Both the position numbers and the translations under genes were made by a program. A stretch of 35,819 nucleotides of DNA from Gamarada debralockiae (Eukaryota > Ascomycota > Leotiomycetes > Helotiales > Hyphodiscaceae): contig NXFV01001284.1 in the NCBI GenBank assembly GCA_002803225.1, positions 1 to 35,819 of the forward strand, read 5' to 3'. Positions within the stretch are counted from its first letter, which is position 1. Each line of letters begins with the position of its first letter. The notes beneath the pieces were generated by a model that worked only from the letters and a program-made list of their open reading frames with translations, was not told the DNA's origin and ran no database searches. This document shows positions 24,737-33,262 of this stretch, piece after piece.

Positions 24737-25796
24737 ATGACAGCGGTCCAGAAAGTTGTAGTTCTAGGTGTACGTTCTCCCTTTATCTCCCACGAACACA
24801 TCCAACTCACTCTCTGTCCAGGCGACAGGCAAAGTAGGCTTCCATGCCGTCCAAGCCCTCTCCCAAGCCAACTTCACCGTAACAGCAGCCTCGCGCTCCC
24901 CCATCTCGCCCTCCACTGCCCCCCCCCTCCCCCCCAAAAAGTTCCACCCAAAGTCCACTACGCAACAGTCGAATACTCTTGCCCCTCTTCTCTGGACGCT
25001 CCCTTCAAAGATCAAGTCTCCGTCATCGAAGCCTTCAATTCCGCCATCCTTATTGAGCATCAAAAAAACATCACCGACGCCTTTGTTGAAGCTAGAATTA
25101 AGCATGTGATCACTCCCGACTTCAGCACCGATACGTTCAACCCTCACGCACACGAGCTAGAGATATTTGAACCAAAGATCAAGGCGTTATTTAGAGGAGA
25201 AGGATCAAATGAGCGGCTGTAAAAATGGACGACGATTATTGTTGCGTCTCTTTTTGACTGGGGTAAAATCTTCCCTTCCTCCATTCATTTTCGAGTAAGA
25301 TGATAGGGCGGGACTTGGTCTAACAAGTGAATAGCAATCCCGGAAGAATGTTTCTGGATCTCTCCCAAGAACAAGACTATCACTGTCTTTGGATCTGGAG
25401 ATCAAAAAGTCTCTATGTCCAGAATCTCACGACTGGCCGCACTCTCGTCGCTGTTCTGTCAACACCCTCGAAATATTCGAATGGGACTGCTTATTTCGCA
25501 GACTACACTGTTTCGACTAACCAACTCGTCGAATAGTAAAAGAGATTGAGGGAGAGGGTTCATGGAGTGTGGTGAACGTTCCACTCACAACATTGTTTGA
25601 AGATGGAAAGAAGGTTTATGCTAGAGATACCGCAGCTAGTGTGAAGGATTGCTTGAACAGTACTGCGTATCAGATGCTAGGCACGTATGGTGTGTTTGAG
25701 GGAAATCGATATGGGAATGATTTTAGGGAAAAGGCTGAGAAAGGGTGGGAGCGACCGTTGAGTGAGTTGAAGGAAGAGTTGAAGGAGTTAATTTAA
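24737..25796 (+). pseudogene. NmrA-like NAD(P)-binding protein, frameshifted
   Basis: Pieces of one NmrA/isoflavone-reductase-like protein lie in order but in changing frames. The start MTAVQKVVVLG joins across an intron (GGT/GTACGT...CAG) to ATGKVGFHAVQ, forming the GxxGxxG NAD(P) motif. The frame then changes in the C/A homopolymers near 24917-24945; after the segment ending near 25168; in an A-run near 25220-25225; near 25429; and at the GAATAG near 25534. Recognisable middle and C-terminal parts include RIKHVITPDFSTDTFNPHAH, TITVFGSGDQKVSMSRIS and AYQMLGTYGVFE. An intron near 25263-25334 is still intact. Intact relatives sense or reduce NADP-linked substrates. Five breaks in about 1 kb argue for a dead gene, although homopolymer sequencing errors could explain some. 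Confidence 0.82.
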
Positions 25797-26116
25797 TAAT
25801 GGAACCCTGGTGCCACTTGAAATAATCAGTTTACATTTTTCAACCACTCTTCTTGGATGGTAATGGAAATAAATATCGGAGATAAATGCTCTTACACAGA
25901 ACAAAACAAAGTATGGTTTTCAATACTGCTGTCCGGTTGAGCCAATCGAATCTGTGCCTGAACCATCAGCCACCGGCGATGTTCTGAAGCATCCAGCAGC
26001 CTCGCGACGAAGTCGAAATATTTAACAGCCCAAAACCCTGTCTTCATCATCCTTTTGTTTTTGAATTTGCATTATTTACCTCTTTTTGGGAAGAAGCTTT
26101 CCACCAAAATATTGAC
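25797..26116. other. short intergenic interval
   Basis: No gene seen. The interval lies between the NmrA pseudogene and the STAND-type relic. Confidence 0.4.
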
Positions 26117-26273
26117 ATGGCTGAAATTGGCCTGATTGCGAGCATCGTCGGCGTCGCAGGAGCTGGCGCGAAATGCTGACGAGGACGAAGAAGAGGCCAT
26201 CGCGCAGGAATATGGCCGCCTCTCACCCGAGAACATCATGCCACTGCTTGAGATTCGACACCAGTTCCCGTAG
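26117..26273 (+). pseudogene. relic: fungal STAND/NLR-type N-terminus joined to a foreign tail
   Basis: An ATG at 26117 opens MAEIGLIASIVGVAGAGAK and stops at 26177. This opening is characteristic of a large family of fungal proteins whose first domain precedes NACHT/ankyrin or other signalling modules. From about 26163 the +2 frame continues as LARNADEDEEEAIAQEYGRL and SPENIMPLLEIRHQFP and then a stop at 26271, which looks like the end of a longer protein. The simplest reading is an internal deletion that joined the beginning and end of one gene out of frame; two unrelated fragments are also possible. Confidence 0.55.
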
Positions 26274-26339
26274 AACATACGACCTTGACTGCTTCCCTCC
26301 CGCTCAGATCTAGCAGATATTGCTTGGGAGTTGAATGGC

Positions 26340-27182
26340 TTAGTCGACCCAAGTAGGAATGAGTTCGTAGTAGACGGGGATACCGCCAACCATCTTGTAC
26401 GGCCCTACCTGCGGGGCCTGGACAAGTCCATACTTCTGGTGCGACGGATTCTGTTGGTATGAGCGGTGTGCTGCTGATCTTGCGGCAGGTCTTGCCGCTG
26501 CTCGTAATTCTGCTTGTGTGGGCGATTGATAGTAGACGGGATCGCTATGACGGCGCTGTGGCTGTGTTACAAATCCGCCCGGCGATAGATAAGATACAGA
26601 CTCGCTGTAACGGCGTTGATGCGGCGGAGCTTGGCGAGATGGGAGAAAGCTAACCCGCTGTGGCGCTAGGCGATGCACAGGGTAATGTTGGATTTGTTGC
26701 GGTGCCAGTGCTTGACGATGCACGGCATGCCTCTGAAGGCGCTCCCATTGTTGCTGAGCGGTCTGACGATTGACGGCCGGGATATATGGGCGTTGTTGGT
26801 GTTCAAAAAGTGTTTGAACTTGCACTGGTTTACTTGAACGACGTTCCTGGTAAACTGGAACTAAGTCATCGCAATCCCCATCGGAGTACACGGTATCCTC
26901 CGACTTTGAATATTCCTCCTCAGGTCCATCCTCTTTAGGAGACTCCTCGGAATAATCCTCCCAGCCGGGATGTTCGCTCAAATAAGAAAGTGCCTGTTCG
27001 CGGCGGGTTTTCTGCTCCACGTAGTCGCGATATGCTTGATAGTCCACGGGCGATGAGTGAGCAACGACGAGGATATCGCTTGGCGAGGGTCGCTCTCCAA
27101 ACTTGCCGGGGTTGCCGACATAAGTTCTCGATTCATAAGCAGGCTTCTTCTCCTTGCCGAAGGCGCGTCGAAGGAAACCCAT
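26340..27182 (-). CDS. hypothetical low-complexity protein
   Basis: A single exon of 280 residues starts at MGFLRRAFGKEKKPAYESRT. The frame remains open upstream to 27284 and would add 34 residues, but the MGFL start looks more natural. I recognise no domain. The first 100 residues are mixed with an acidic stretch (about 75-107); the rest is rich in Gln, Arg, Pro, Tyr and His. Two similar motifs recur, RRYSESVSYLSP (190-201) and RRHSDPVYYQSP (210-221), each an RRxS site that a basophilic kinase could phosphorylate. The C-terminus is more ordered (QVGPYKMVGGIPVYYELIPT). No signal peptide or membrane segment. Expression and function are unknown. Confidence 0.55.
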   Translation of the reverse strand: MGFLRRAFGKEKKPAYESRTYVGNPGKFGERPSPSDILVVAHSSPVDYQAYRDYVEQKTRREQALSYLSEHPGWEDYSEESPKEDGPEEEYSKSEDTVYSDGDCDDLVPVYQERRSSKPVQVQTLFEHQQRPYIPAVNRQTAQQQWERLQRHAVHRQALAPQQIQHYPVHRLAPQRVSFLPSRQAPPHQRRYSESVSYLSPGGFVTQPQRRHSDPVYYQSPTQAELRAAARPAARSAAHRSYQQNPSHQKYGLVQAPQVGPYKMVGGIPVYYELIPTWVD

Positions 27183-28745
27183 GATGAATGATTGGCGAGA
27201 GTATCGTGAAATTGGCTGTGAGTACATCTTCTCAAGAACGACTCGTACAGAATTTCGACGAAAATTGAACGATGAAAAGAGCACGTCGTCTAGAGAGCCG
27301 CTCTTGAAGTGAGGATCAAGTACTGTCTGGCAGTGACAGCAAAGGACACGAAATCTGGTATCTGAAAGATCTTAAATGCACAATGTAAGCGGAAGTTTAC
27401 AGAGCAAGCAGAATCTTTGAGACGTAGAAGAAAAGAAGGAGAGGATTCGAAGCTCGGGGGAATCACGCTGCATTTAAACCTCCTAGCAGCCAAAAGCTCT
27501 GGACCCATTGGGGGGAGTCATCGGCGAGAGAGAGGAGAGCGATATAACCACCATTACCATTACAATGTTGCTGGTTTTTGAGGGATTTGGGTTTCGGTAG
27601 CCAACGTGGAGGTGAGCTGTGGAGTAGCGGGTTGCGAACCACGGTTGCCGAAGAAAGAGGAACCTCAAAACAGTGAGTCAGGACCTTACCACGGAATATC
27701 TTCAAATTAGAGCATTGCGGCGTTGGAACAGTTCAAATCGAAATAATGCTTGAAAGGGTTACGAATTGATTTCCAAATTGGCCGAAGTGAGTCAGGACAA
27801 AACCTGAGGTAATTCGCAAATGCTTCATGGTCCATTGCCAAGACCTTATTGATCTAACTCAAAGCAATATCGGAGATTCTCACTGAGCGGCATTGGGCAG
27901 TACAATATGAAGAAGCGAAACAAAATCGAACCACGGTGCGCTAAGTACGAAAGTATAAATGAGCCTAGTTCAGTTCTCAATTTCCATCAGCAGACCCATC
28001 TCATCAGTGGACCCGGTAAAGTTTATTTACTTCAATGACGCAACGTGGTTAAATTATTTTTCAGACTGAAAGTCGCGAGAAAAATTCGGGCCTGTGAAAA
28101 TTTGGCTTCTAGGCAAAGCACTTACCACTTGAAAAATAAAAGAACTGCGATCAAGGAGGGATTAAATGGAACGGAAAGACCTCTCGCCAAAGTACTATCA
28201 CATTCTGGGTTGTAGGGTGAGCCAATGCACTTGCATCAAAGATAATGGGGAAAGAGGAAAGTGCGACCCGTGAGATTTCTTAAATAGGAGACCCTCGTTT
28301 AGGAAGGAGCCTTACTCAAATGAGAGCACCACGTGCTTGTCACGCTCCCCTATAGGCCGAAGCCTGGATTTGATGAAGAAACAGTCTCTGCTCCACTCAA
28401 GGAACGTGAAAGATTTACTTGATTATAAACTATTAAGTAATTTCAAGGTTGAAGTTTTCACCTCAACTTACGCAAGATCTGTCATAAAACGTATTCGGCT
28501 GAAAGCGACAGGGCTGTCACCCCACGAAGTTTAGGCTCTACGTTACCTTCAAGTGCTTTCTGTTCCTCGAGTCTGCTTCCGATCGTTTACTGGTAAGGCG
28601 AAGAATTAAGGAACAGTGTAATGACAGATTCTTGAAGACAGCAATTTCATAATTTTCATTGTCGCGAATCGTTCCTTCTTCGTGGATAATGCTCGCGTCC
28701 TAAATCTTTCCACAGCATCGAGAAGAGATACGTCGCCCAACTTTA
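27183..28745. other. gene-poor interval
   Basis: No supported gene over about 1.5 kb. Frames are all under 85 codons and featureless. The 12-mer GTGAGTCAGGAC is repeated near 27670 and 27787. The right edge is the 3' flank of the methyltransferase gene. Confidence 0.4.
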
Positions 28746-29537
28746 TTACTCTCCCTTCCAGCAAAGAATCTCCCCAGTCTCGAAAATCCACTCATGTCCC
28801 TCCGCCGCCTCCCACTCTTCCCAACCCTTCCTCCATTCCTCCATCTCCTCCTTCGTCGCCATCCCATATTGAATCGCCTGCTCAGCCGGCACACCACTCA
28901 TCCTCACAAGATGGCTCGGCTGATATTGCGGGCTAGTGCTCGCGACAATCTTCCCACCATCACTTCCAAACCCAGCTTCCTTCGCCCACGTCTCCAACAT
29001 CTTCCCCGCATCAGGATGCCCACCCATCTTGGTCACCACAGCATTCGCTCGATCCCAGTATTGGCGGATGGCAGGCACATCAGGCTTCAGAGAAAGCACA
29101 ATGGACGGATTTGATTCTCGAACAGCAACAATCCCGCCGGGTTTGCAGACACGGTAGAATTGCTTCAGCACCTCGACTGGGTCTTGGATGTGCACGATGA
29201 GAGCATGTGCATGCACAATATCAAAGCTGTTATCCTCAAAAGCTTCGAGCTTGGTTGCGTCGCCAACGGTGAAGGTGAGATTGGGCACTGCTGAAGGAGG
29301 GAAGGACTTGGATGCTTGTTCAACAATGCCTTCGCTGTTGTCTACTCCAATGGTTTTGCCCTTATTGGCGATCTTTGCGAGATCTGATGTGATGGTGCCC
29401 GGTCCACAGCCAACGTCGAGGATATTGGATGTTACTTTGATGTAAGGGCGGAGGTAAGCGCAAGAAGTGAGTGCGGTCCGCTCACCGTAGAGGCTTGTTA
29501 CAGCCGTGTCGTCTGCTTTGATATGTGCATATGCCAT
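28746..29537 (-). CDS. class I SAM-dependent methyltransferase (UbiE/Methyltransf_11-25 type)
   Basis: An intronless, intact 263-residue frame from MAYAHIKADDTAVTSLYGER. Motif I is ILDVGCGPGTIT (39-50), the glycine-rich SAM loop. Next come the acidic loop with TIGVDNSEGIVEQA, which contacts the ribose, then VGDATKLEAFEDNSFDIVHA, and post-motif III in YRVCKPGGIVAVRES. Length and order match small-molecule methyltransferases related to UbiE/Coq5. The C-terminal half (WDRANAVVTKMGGHPDAGKM, then SHLVRMSGVPAEQ) is shared by fungal proteins of unknown substrate. There is no targeting peptide, so it is likely cytosolic. It faces away from the monooxygenase region, which also reads on the minus strand, and could share a pathway with it, though 1.2 kb separates them. 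Confidence 0.9.
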   Translation of the reverse strand: MAYAHIKADDTAVTSLYGERTALTSCAYLRPYIKVTSNILDVGCGPGTITSDLAKIANKGKTIGVDNSEGIVEQASKSFPPSAVPNLTFTVGDATKLEAFEDNSFDIVHAHALIVHIQDPVEVLKQFYRVCKPGGIVAVRESNPSIVLSLKPDVPAIRQYWDRANAVVTKMGGHPDAGKMLETWAKEAGFGSDGGKIVASTSPQYQPSHLVRMSGVPAEQAIQYGMATKEEMEEWRKGWEEWEAAEGHEWIFETGEILCWKGE

Positions 29538-29689
29538 GATAGGCTTCGAAGCCGCGAGGAACTCGGACTTCTAAGAAACCCTTTCTTTGAGAGAAAACAA
29601 CTAGCGAAAAATGAGAATTGCAGAATATCAGGATGCTAGAGAATCTTTGAGATCTTGGAAGTTTCAAGAACGAGCAGGCTGGATGAAGT

Positions 29690-29697
29690 CTTATAAG
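29690..29697 (-). promoter_or_regulatory. possible TATA element of the methyltransferase gene
   Basis: CTTATAAG lies about 153 bp upstream of the methyltransferase start codon. Position and sequence suit a core promoter, but this is weak evidence. Confidence 0.3.
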
Positions 29698-30765
29698 CAG
29701 GTGACAGGTCACTAGATGTCAGCACTAGGCCGGGAGGTTGGCGGGTAAAGTTATTTGAGCCCACTAACTTCCCGATTAACAGGTTCACAGATCACAGACG
29801 GTACAGCACGGCACAGCTCCAATTCATGATTGGGAATTCGAGATGTGTGGCGCTCTCGGTCTGGAGCTCGGATTTCTCGACCAATAAGACGAGACAGGGG
29901 TTTACGAACAATCAGAGTAGGCAGCCTCACGGGTTCGAACAGTTGACTGCTCCACATAAGGCTAGATATGACTTGAAAAACAATGAATGATAATTTAGAT
30001 TTGCAACCCGGTGTGTGTCTCGATTAAAGGGAGCTTAGCTAGATATGCGTCTGTGTTGTGCTCTCACCTTCGAAGTCATCCTGATGCGAAATGATCCTTT
30101 GTGGGTCTCAACTCTCGAAAGACTTCCAGACGCATGCTTGTCTCGGGACGGAGATTCAGTGGACCCGGACAATATACAGCATCTTTCTTCCATTCCAGAA
30201 GTCGTGGATCATAGATAGAATGTCATAAAATCTCGATATTAAACGAGATGTTGTGCCATCTTCTCTTTATTCCGAATTTCTTGAGCTATGTGTTCCGCAT
30301 AGCAGCATAGCAGGTCCACCAACAAGTGATACCGTGAACGGAGAGTTGAAAGACGTGTTCGGAAGCCTGGTCATCAAACTCGAAGTGAAAGGCTGGTAAT
30401 TTGGGTGGTGTAAAGACAATTCCTTCTGCGAAAAGGAAACTTGAAGGACTTCCTTCATTTCTCTGCTATCAAGAGAGCCTGGAGCGAGTTGCAGAGTGCC
30501 TCGAACATTTTCCCAAACATTGAATTAAAGATGTATCTTAATCACCCATTCTACTACCAAAGATTGAGGCTAAATTATTCACGTTCGTCTCGGCATTTGT
30601 TCCAAATTCCATAGTCGAGAATGTGCTCGTCCCATATTCACAGTCAGCCATTTCAAACGGAGTCTGTTTTAGGGTAGATTTGTAGATTGCTCATGTATCC
30701 CTCGTTTCTGACCCGATGTATGAGTGGAGATAATTGGACGTTGACCCCGTTCTTTAAAGAACTAT
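29698..30765. other. gene-poor interval
   Basis: No supported gene. It contains the upstream flank of the methyltransferase and the 3' flank of the monooxygenase. A GGGTTCGAAC word near 29931 resembles a tRNA B box, but no tRNA fold surrounds it. Confidence 0.4.
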
Positions 30766-32235
30766 TTACTGTCTCGGCTTTGCTTTCTCTTCATCTGTTT
30801 CATTCTTCATATCAAGCGCTGCAGCTCTTGATGCTTCCACCACCTTCTTGGTTCTGGGTAACATTTCAGCCTCGTAGCGCTTCAGAAGCTCTTTCTCATC
30901 CCACTTCCCATCTCTCAACCCGTACGCTACCCCTAACTCGTCATTAATCAAGTTTCCTAAGTTCAGGCCATCTTGCATAGCGTGGTTAGCGCCTTCGCCC
31001 CGAACTTGTCATTGGGTCAGCATTGAATATAAATAAAGAGAGACACCCAAAGGGAATCTTACAGTACGTCATTGGATGAACCGCGTCTCCGAGTAGAGTT
31101 ACTCTTCCATGGGGAATAGTATGGGGAATCATATCCCTGATCTCAATTTGCGGGACCAGGATTCCTTCAGCGGTAGTTGCAAGAATTATTTCTGTGAACT
31201 TCGGATCGAGGCCCGAAATCGTCTTATGTGCGTGTTCGAGAAGTTGTTGCTGAGAAGCATGACGTAGCCAGTATTCTTCTTCCATTGCCTCGGGATCATA
31301 GATGTTGAGCACTGTGACAATCTCAGAGTCAGTATTGCTTAATAAAAAGGAGCAAGAGAGCCAAGTGGAATTTTCTGAGTTTTGAAGTGATTTCATTTTA
31401 GAAGATGCCCTAGGCGCGGAACTTTCTAACTTTGCTAAACGTGGAAGTAGATTACTCGGGATAATTGCTTACTCCAATACGCCTCAGCTCCCTCTTTTGT
31501 CACATTCTTGACTCCACCAAATATGCGGAAATTCCGTGAATTGACGATATAGAAAGTCTCGCCAAGTTCCTGGAATCGCCGATACTGAGCGGGACTGAGG
31601 CGAACCTCACCAAGAATACCGGCAAGAGGCAGGCGTTTAGGCGTCACATCATCGTCCGTGTGGGAATAGAGCTGGGCACGCACACGGCTATTGATCCCGT
31701 CCGCACCTACAAGGATATCTCCCTTTGTAAAGCTTCCATCTTCAAAGAAAGCTGTCACACCATCGGGTTGGACCTGAAATTGGACGAAGCGTTTTCCCCA
31801 CTGTATCTCTAGATGCGATTCGAGCCATTGTCGGAGGCGCATACGATTCGCTCGCAAGTGGGTATTACCACCTACATCGCCGCCGATGGCCGAGATCCGC
31901 TCTCCAGTGGTTCCGTTCCAGATGCTAGCTGTCGAAGGACGACCTAGATGAACGCTAACGGTCCCCAAGGGTGGTGTGTCCCGGAGTGTAGAGCGCAGTA
32001 GATCGCCAAGAATCCTGAAATTGTTATCAATGCCTCATATGTAGAGAAGTGCTTGGCAAAAGTGTTACCACTGCAGAGATACTGCCCATCCTTGCATGCG
32101 GCTATTTGGCGCTGCATCTCGCTCAAAGATCTGGAAGCTAATCTGGTGTTTGCGGAGGACTTGGGCCAAAGATAGTCCTCCAAGTCCAGCTCCAATAATG
32201 AGCACTCGAGGTTGCGATTTTTGTATTGTTTGCAT
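30766..32235 (-). CDS. FAD-dependent monooxygenase (salicylate-hydroxylase-like, group A)
   Basis: Four exons, 32235-32069, 32014-31473, 31425-31063 and 31004-30766, give 436 residues, the usual length. The third exon could instead begin at 31434, in frame, but that intron would be only 38 nt. The FAD-binding GAGLGG is at 15-20, within VLIIGAGLGGLSLAQVLRK, and ends in the acidic IFERD. The DG motif is GDILVGADGINSRVR (about 154-168); the GD motif is GRVTLLGDAVHPM (about 343-355), followed by RGEGANHAMQDGLNLG. These three fingerprints define class A flavoprotein hydroxylases, which use NAD(P)H and O2 on aromatic or polyketide substrates. The substrate is unknown. There is no membrane anchor. 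A TATAATAA lies about 41 bp upstream of the start. Confidence 0.9.
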
Positions 32236-32622
32236 TGTTTGCAGAATGAGTGGCGTAATGGGGAGGATAGGATTGTTATTATATCCTCATATACCTGTCC
32301 AGTCGCCGACACAAGAGTACGGTAGAGTAATTGACTTGAATCAATGAATGACACCCAGGTGACCAAGGCCATTTTATATTCGGGGATATCCTGTGTCGTG
32401 CTCGGAGGTACGGAGGTCGCGGTCATAAGTAATGAGAAGACCGGGAATTATAGGGCACTTACGGCGTTATCACGCGAATTCAAGCCTGTAATGTGGCCCT
32501 GTAACTTGCTAAGTCCTTGTAAGCAGCTGTATCAATTTGACACAGCCCAGCGGCGAATAATGATTTTAGCTTGTGAATTTGAGGCCGATTGTTACGACGC
32601 TATGCAAATCACTAGGGAATGA
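32236..32622. promoter_or_regulatory. upstream flank of the monooxygenase gene
   Basis: About 390 bp lie between the monooxygenase start and the first hairpin. A TATAATAA (32276-32283, minus strand) near the start codon is the only core-promoter-like signal. An open frame at 32344-32622 (plus) lacks any domain. Confidence 0.35.
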
Positions 32623-32683
32623 CCTCAATTCTCTAGCTAACTAGTCGAGATGACGAAAATACTAATAAGCTAGAGAATTGAGG
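32623..32683. repeat. 61-bp long-stem inverted repeat
   Basis: CCTCAATTCTCTAGCT (32623-32638) is the exact reverse complement of 32668-32683. The pairing extends inward with two mismatches to about 23 bp, leaving a 15-base loop. Either strand could form a stable hairpin. It may be a tiny MITE, a transcript-end hairpin or a regulatory structure. Confidence 0.75.
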
Positions 32684-32832
32684 CTGATCCCAGTGCTTTG
32701 ATTAGCGGCGTGACGGTTCTTCACGCCAATCGCTACAGGGAGCTTGCAGGGATCCTAACCTGAAATGACTGCAAATTACGGCTGGTGATTCCCCGACCAC
32801 CCTCCCCCCTCCCCACTTATCCTGGATTCTGC

Positions 32833-32879
32833 CGGTACATAATACTTGTATGGTGTCACCATACAAAACCCATGTACCG
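32833..32879. repeat. 47-bp nested perfect palindrome
   Basis: The centre is TTGTATGGTG, one T (32856), then CACCATACAA: 10-bp arms that are perfect complements. Outside them, after exactly five unpaired bases on each side, CGGTACAT (32833-32840) pairs perfectly with ATGTACCG (32872-32879). The exact symmetry about one base over 47 bp is visible directly in the sequence. Confidence 0.85.
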
Positions 32880-33262
32880 CGCATATCTAGGACATAGAAC
32901 ATTGAAAATGGATAAGATATAGAAGTTTCCGGACAGATCACCCTAAAGTGAAGATTAATGAGGATGATTGCAATACATAGATGTTTCATTAATTTAGCCT
33001 CAAAACAAGTGTATTATTATATGTGGCGATGCGTCGGCAATACAGCTAAAAGACCCAAAGCCACTGTCACGAAGGCAGGAAAACCTCAGGCAAATAGCTT
33101 TGATTCTCTACTACTATATCGTATAGATAAGGATTCTAAACTAAAGAAGAAAGAAAGGAAGATAGGAGATTAGAGAAAGAGAAGATATAGCTAAGCCTAT
33201 TATACTATACGTAATCTAAGCAATATTCTTATAATTGTAAGATCTACTTATCACGTGATCTC
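32880..33262. other. transition into the AT-rich tract
   Basis: A 71-codon open frame (32958-33173, plus) is lysine-rich without a domain. Composition drifts toward AT. The last CG-, CA- and TG-containing block is the CACGTGATCTCAGGGG-like stretch ending about 33262. Confidence 0.4.

Noticed and set aside
24764..25153. 129-residue minus-strand frame across the NmrA pseudogene
   Set aside because: No family resemblance, while the plus strand carries recognisable NmrA segments.
29925..29945. GGGTTCGAAC as a tRNA B box
   Set aside because: The required following bases and any acceptor or anticodon stem are absent on both strands.
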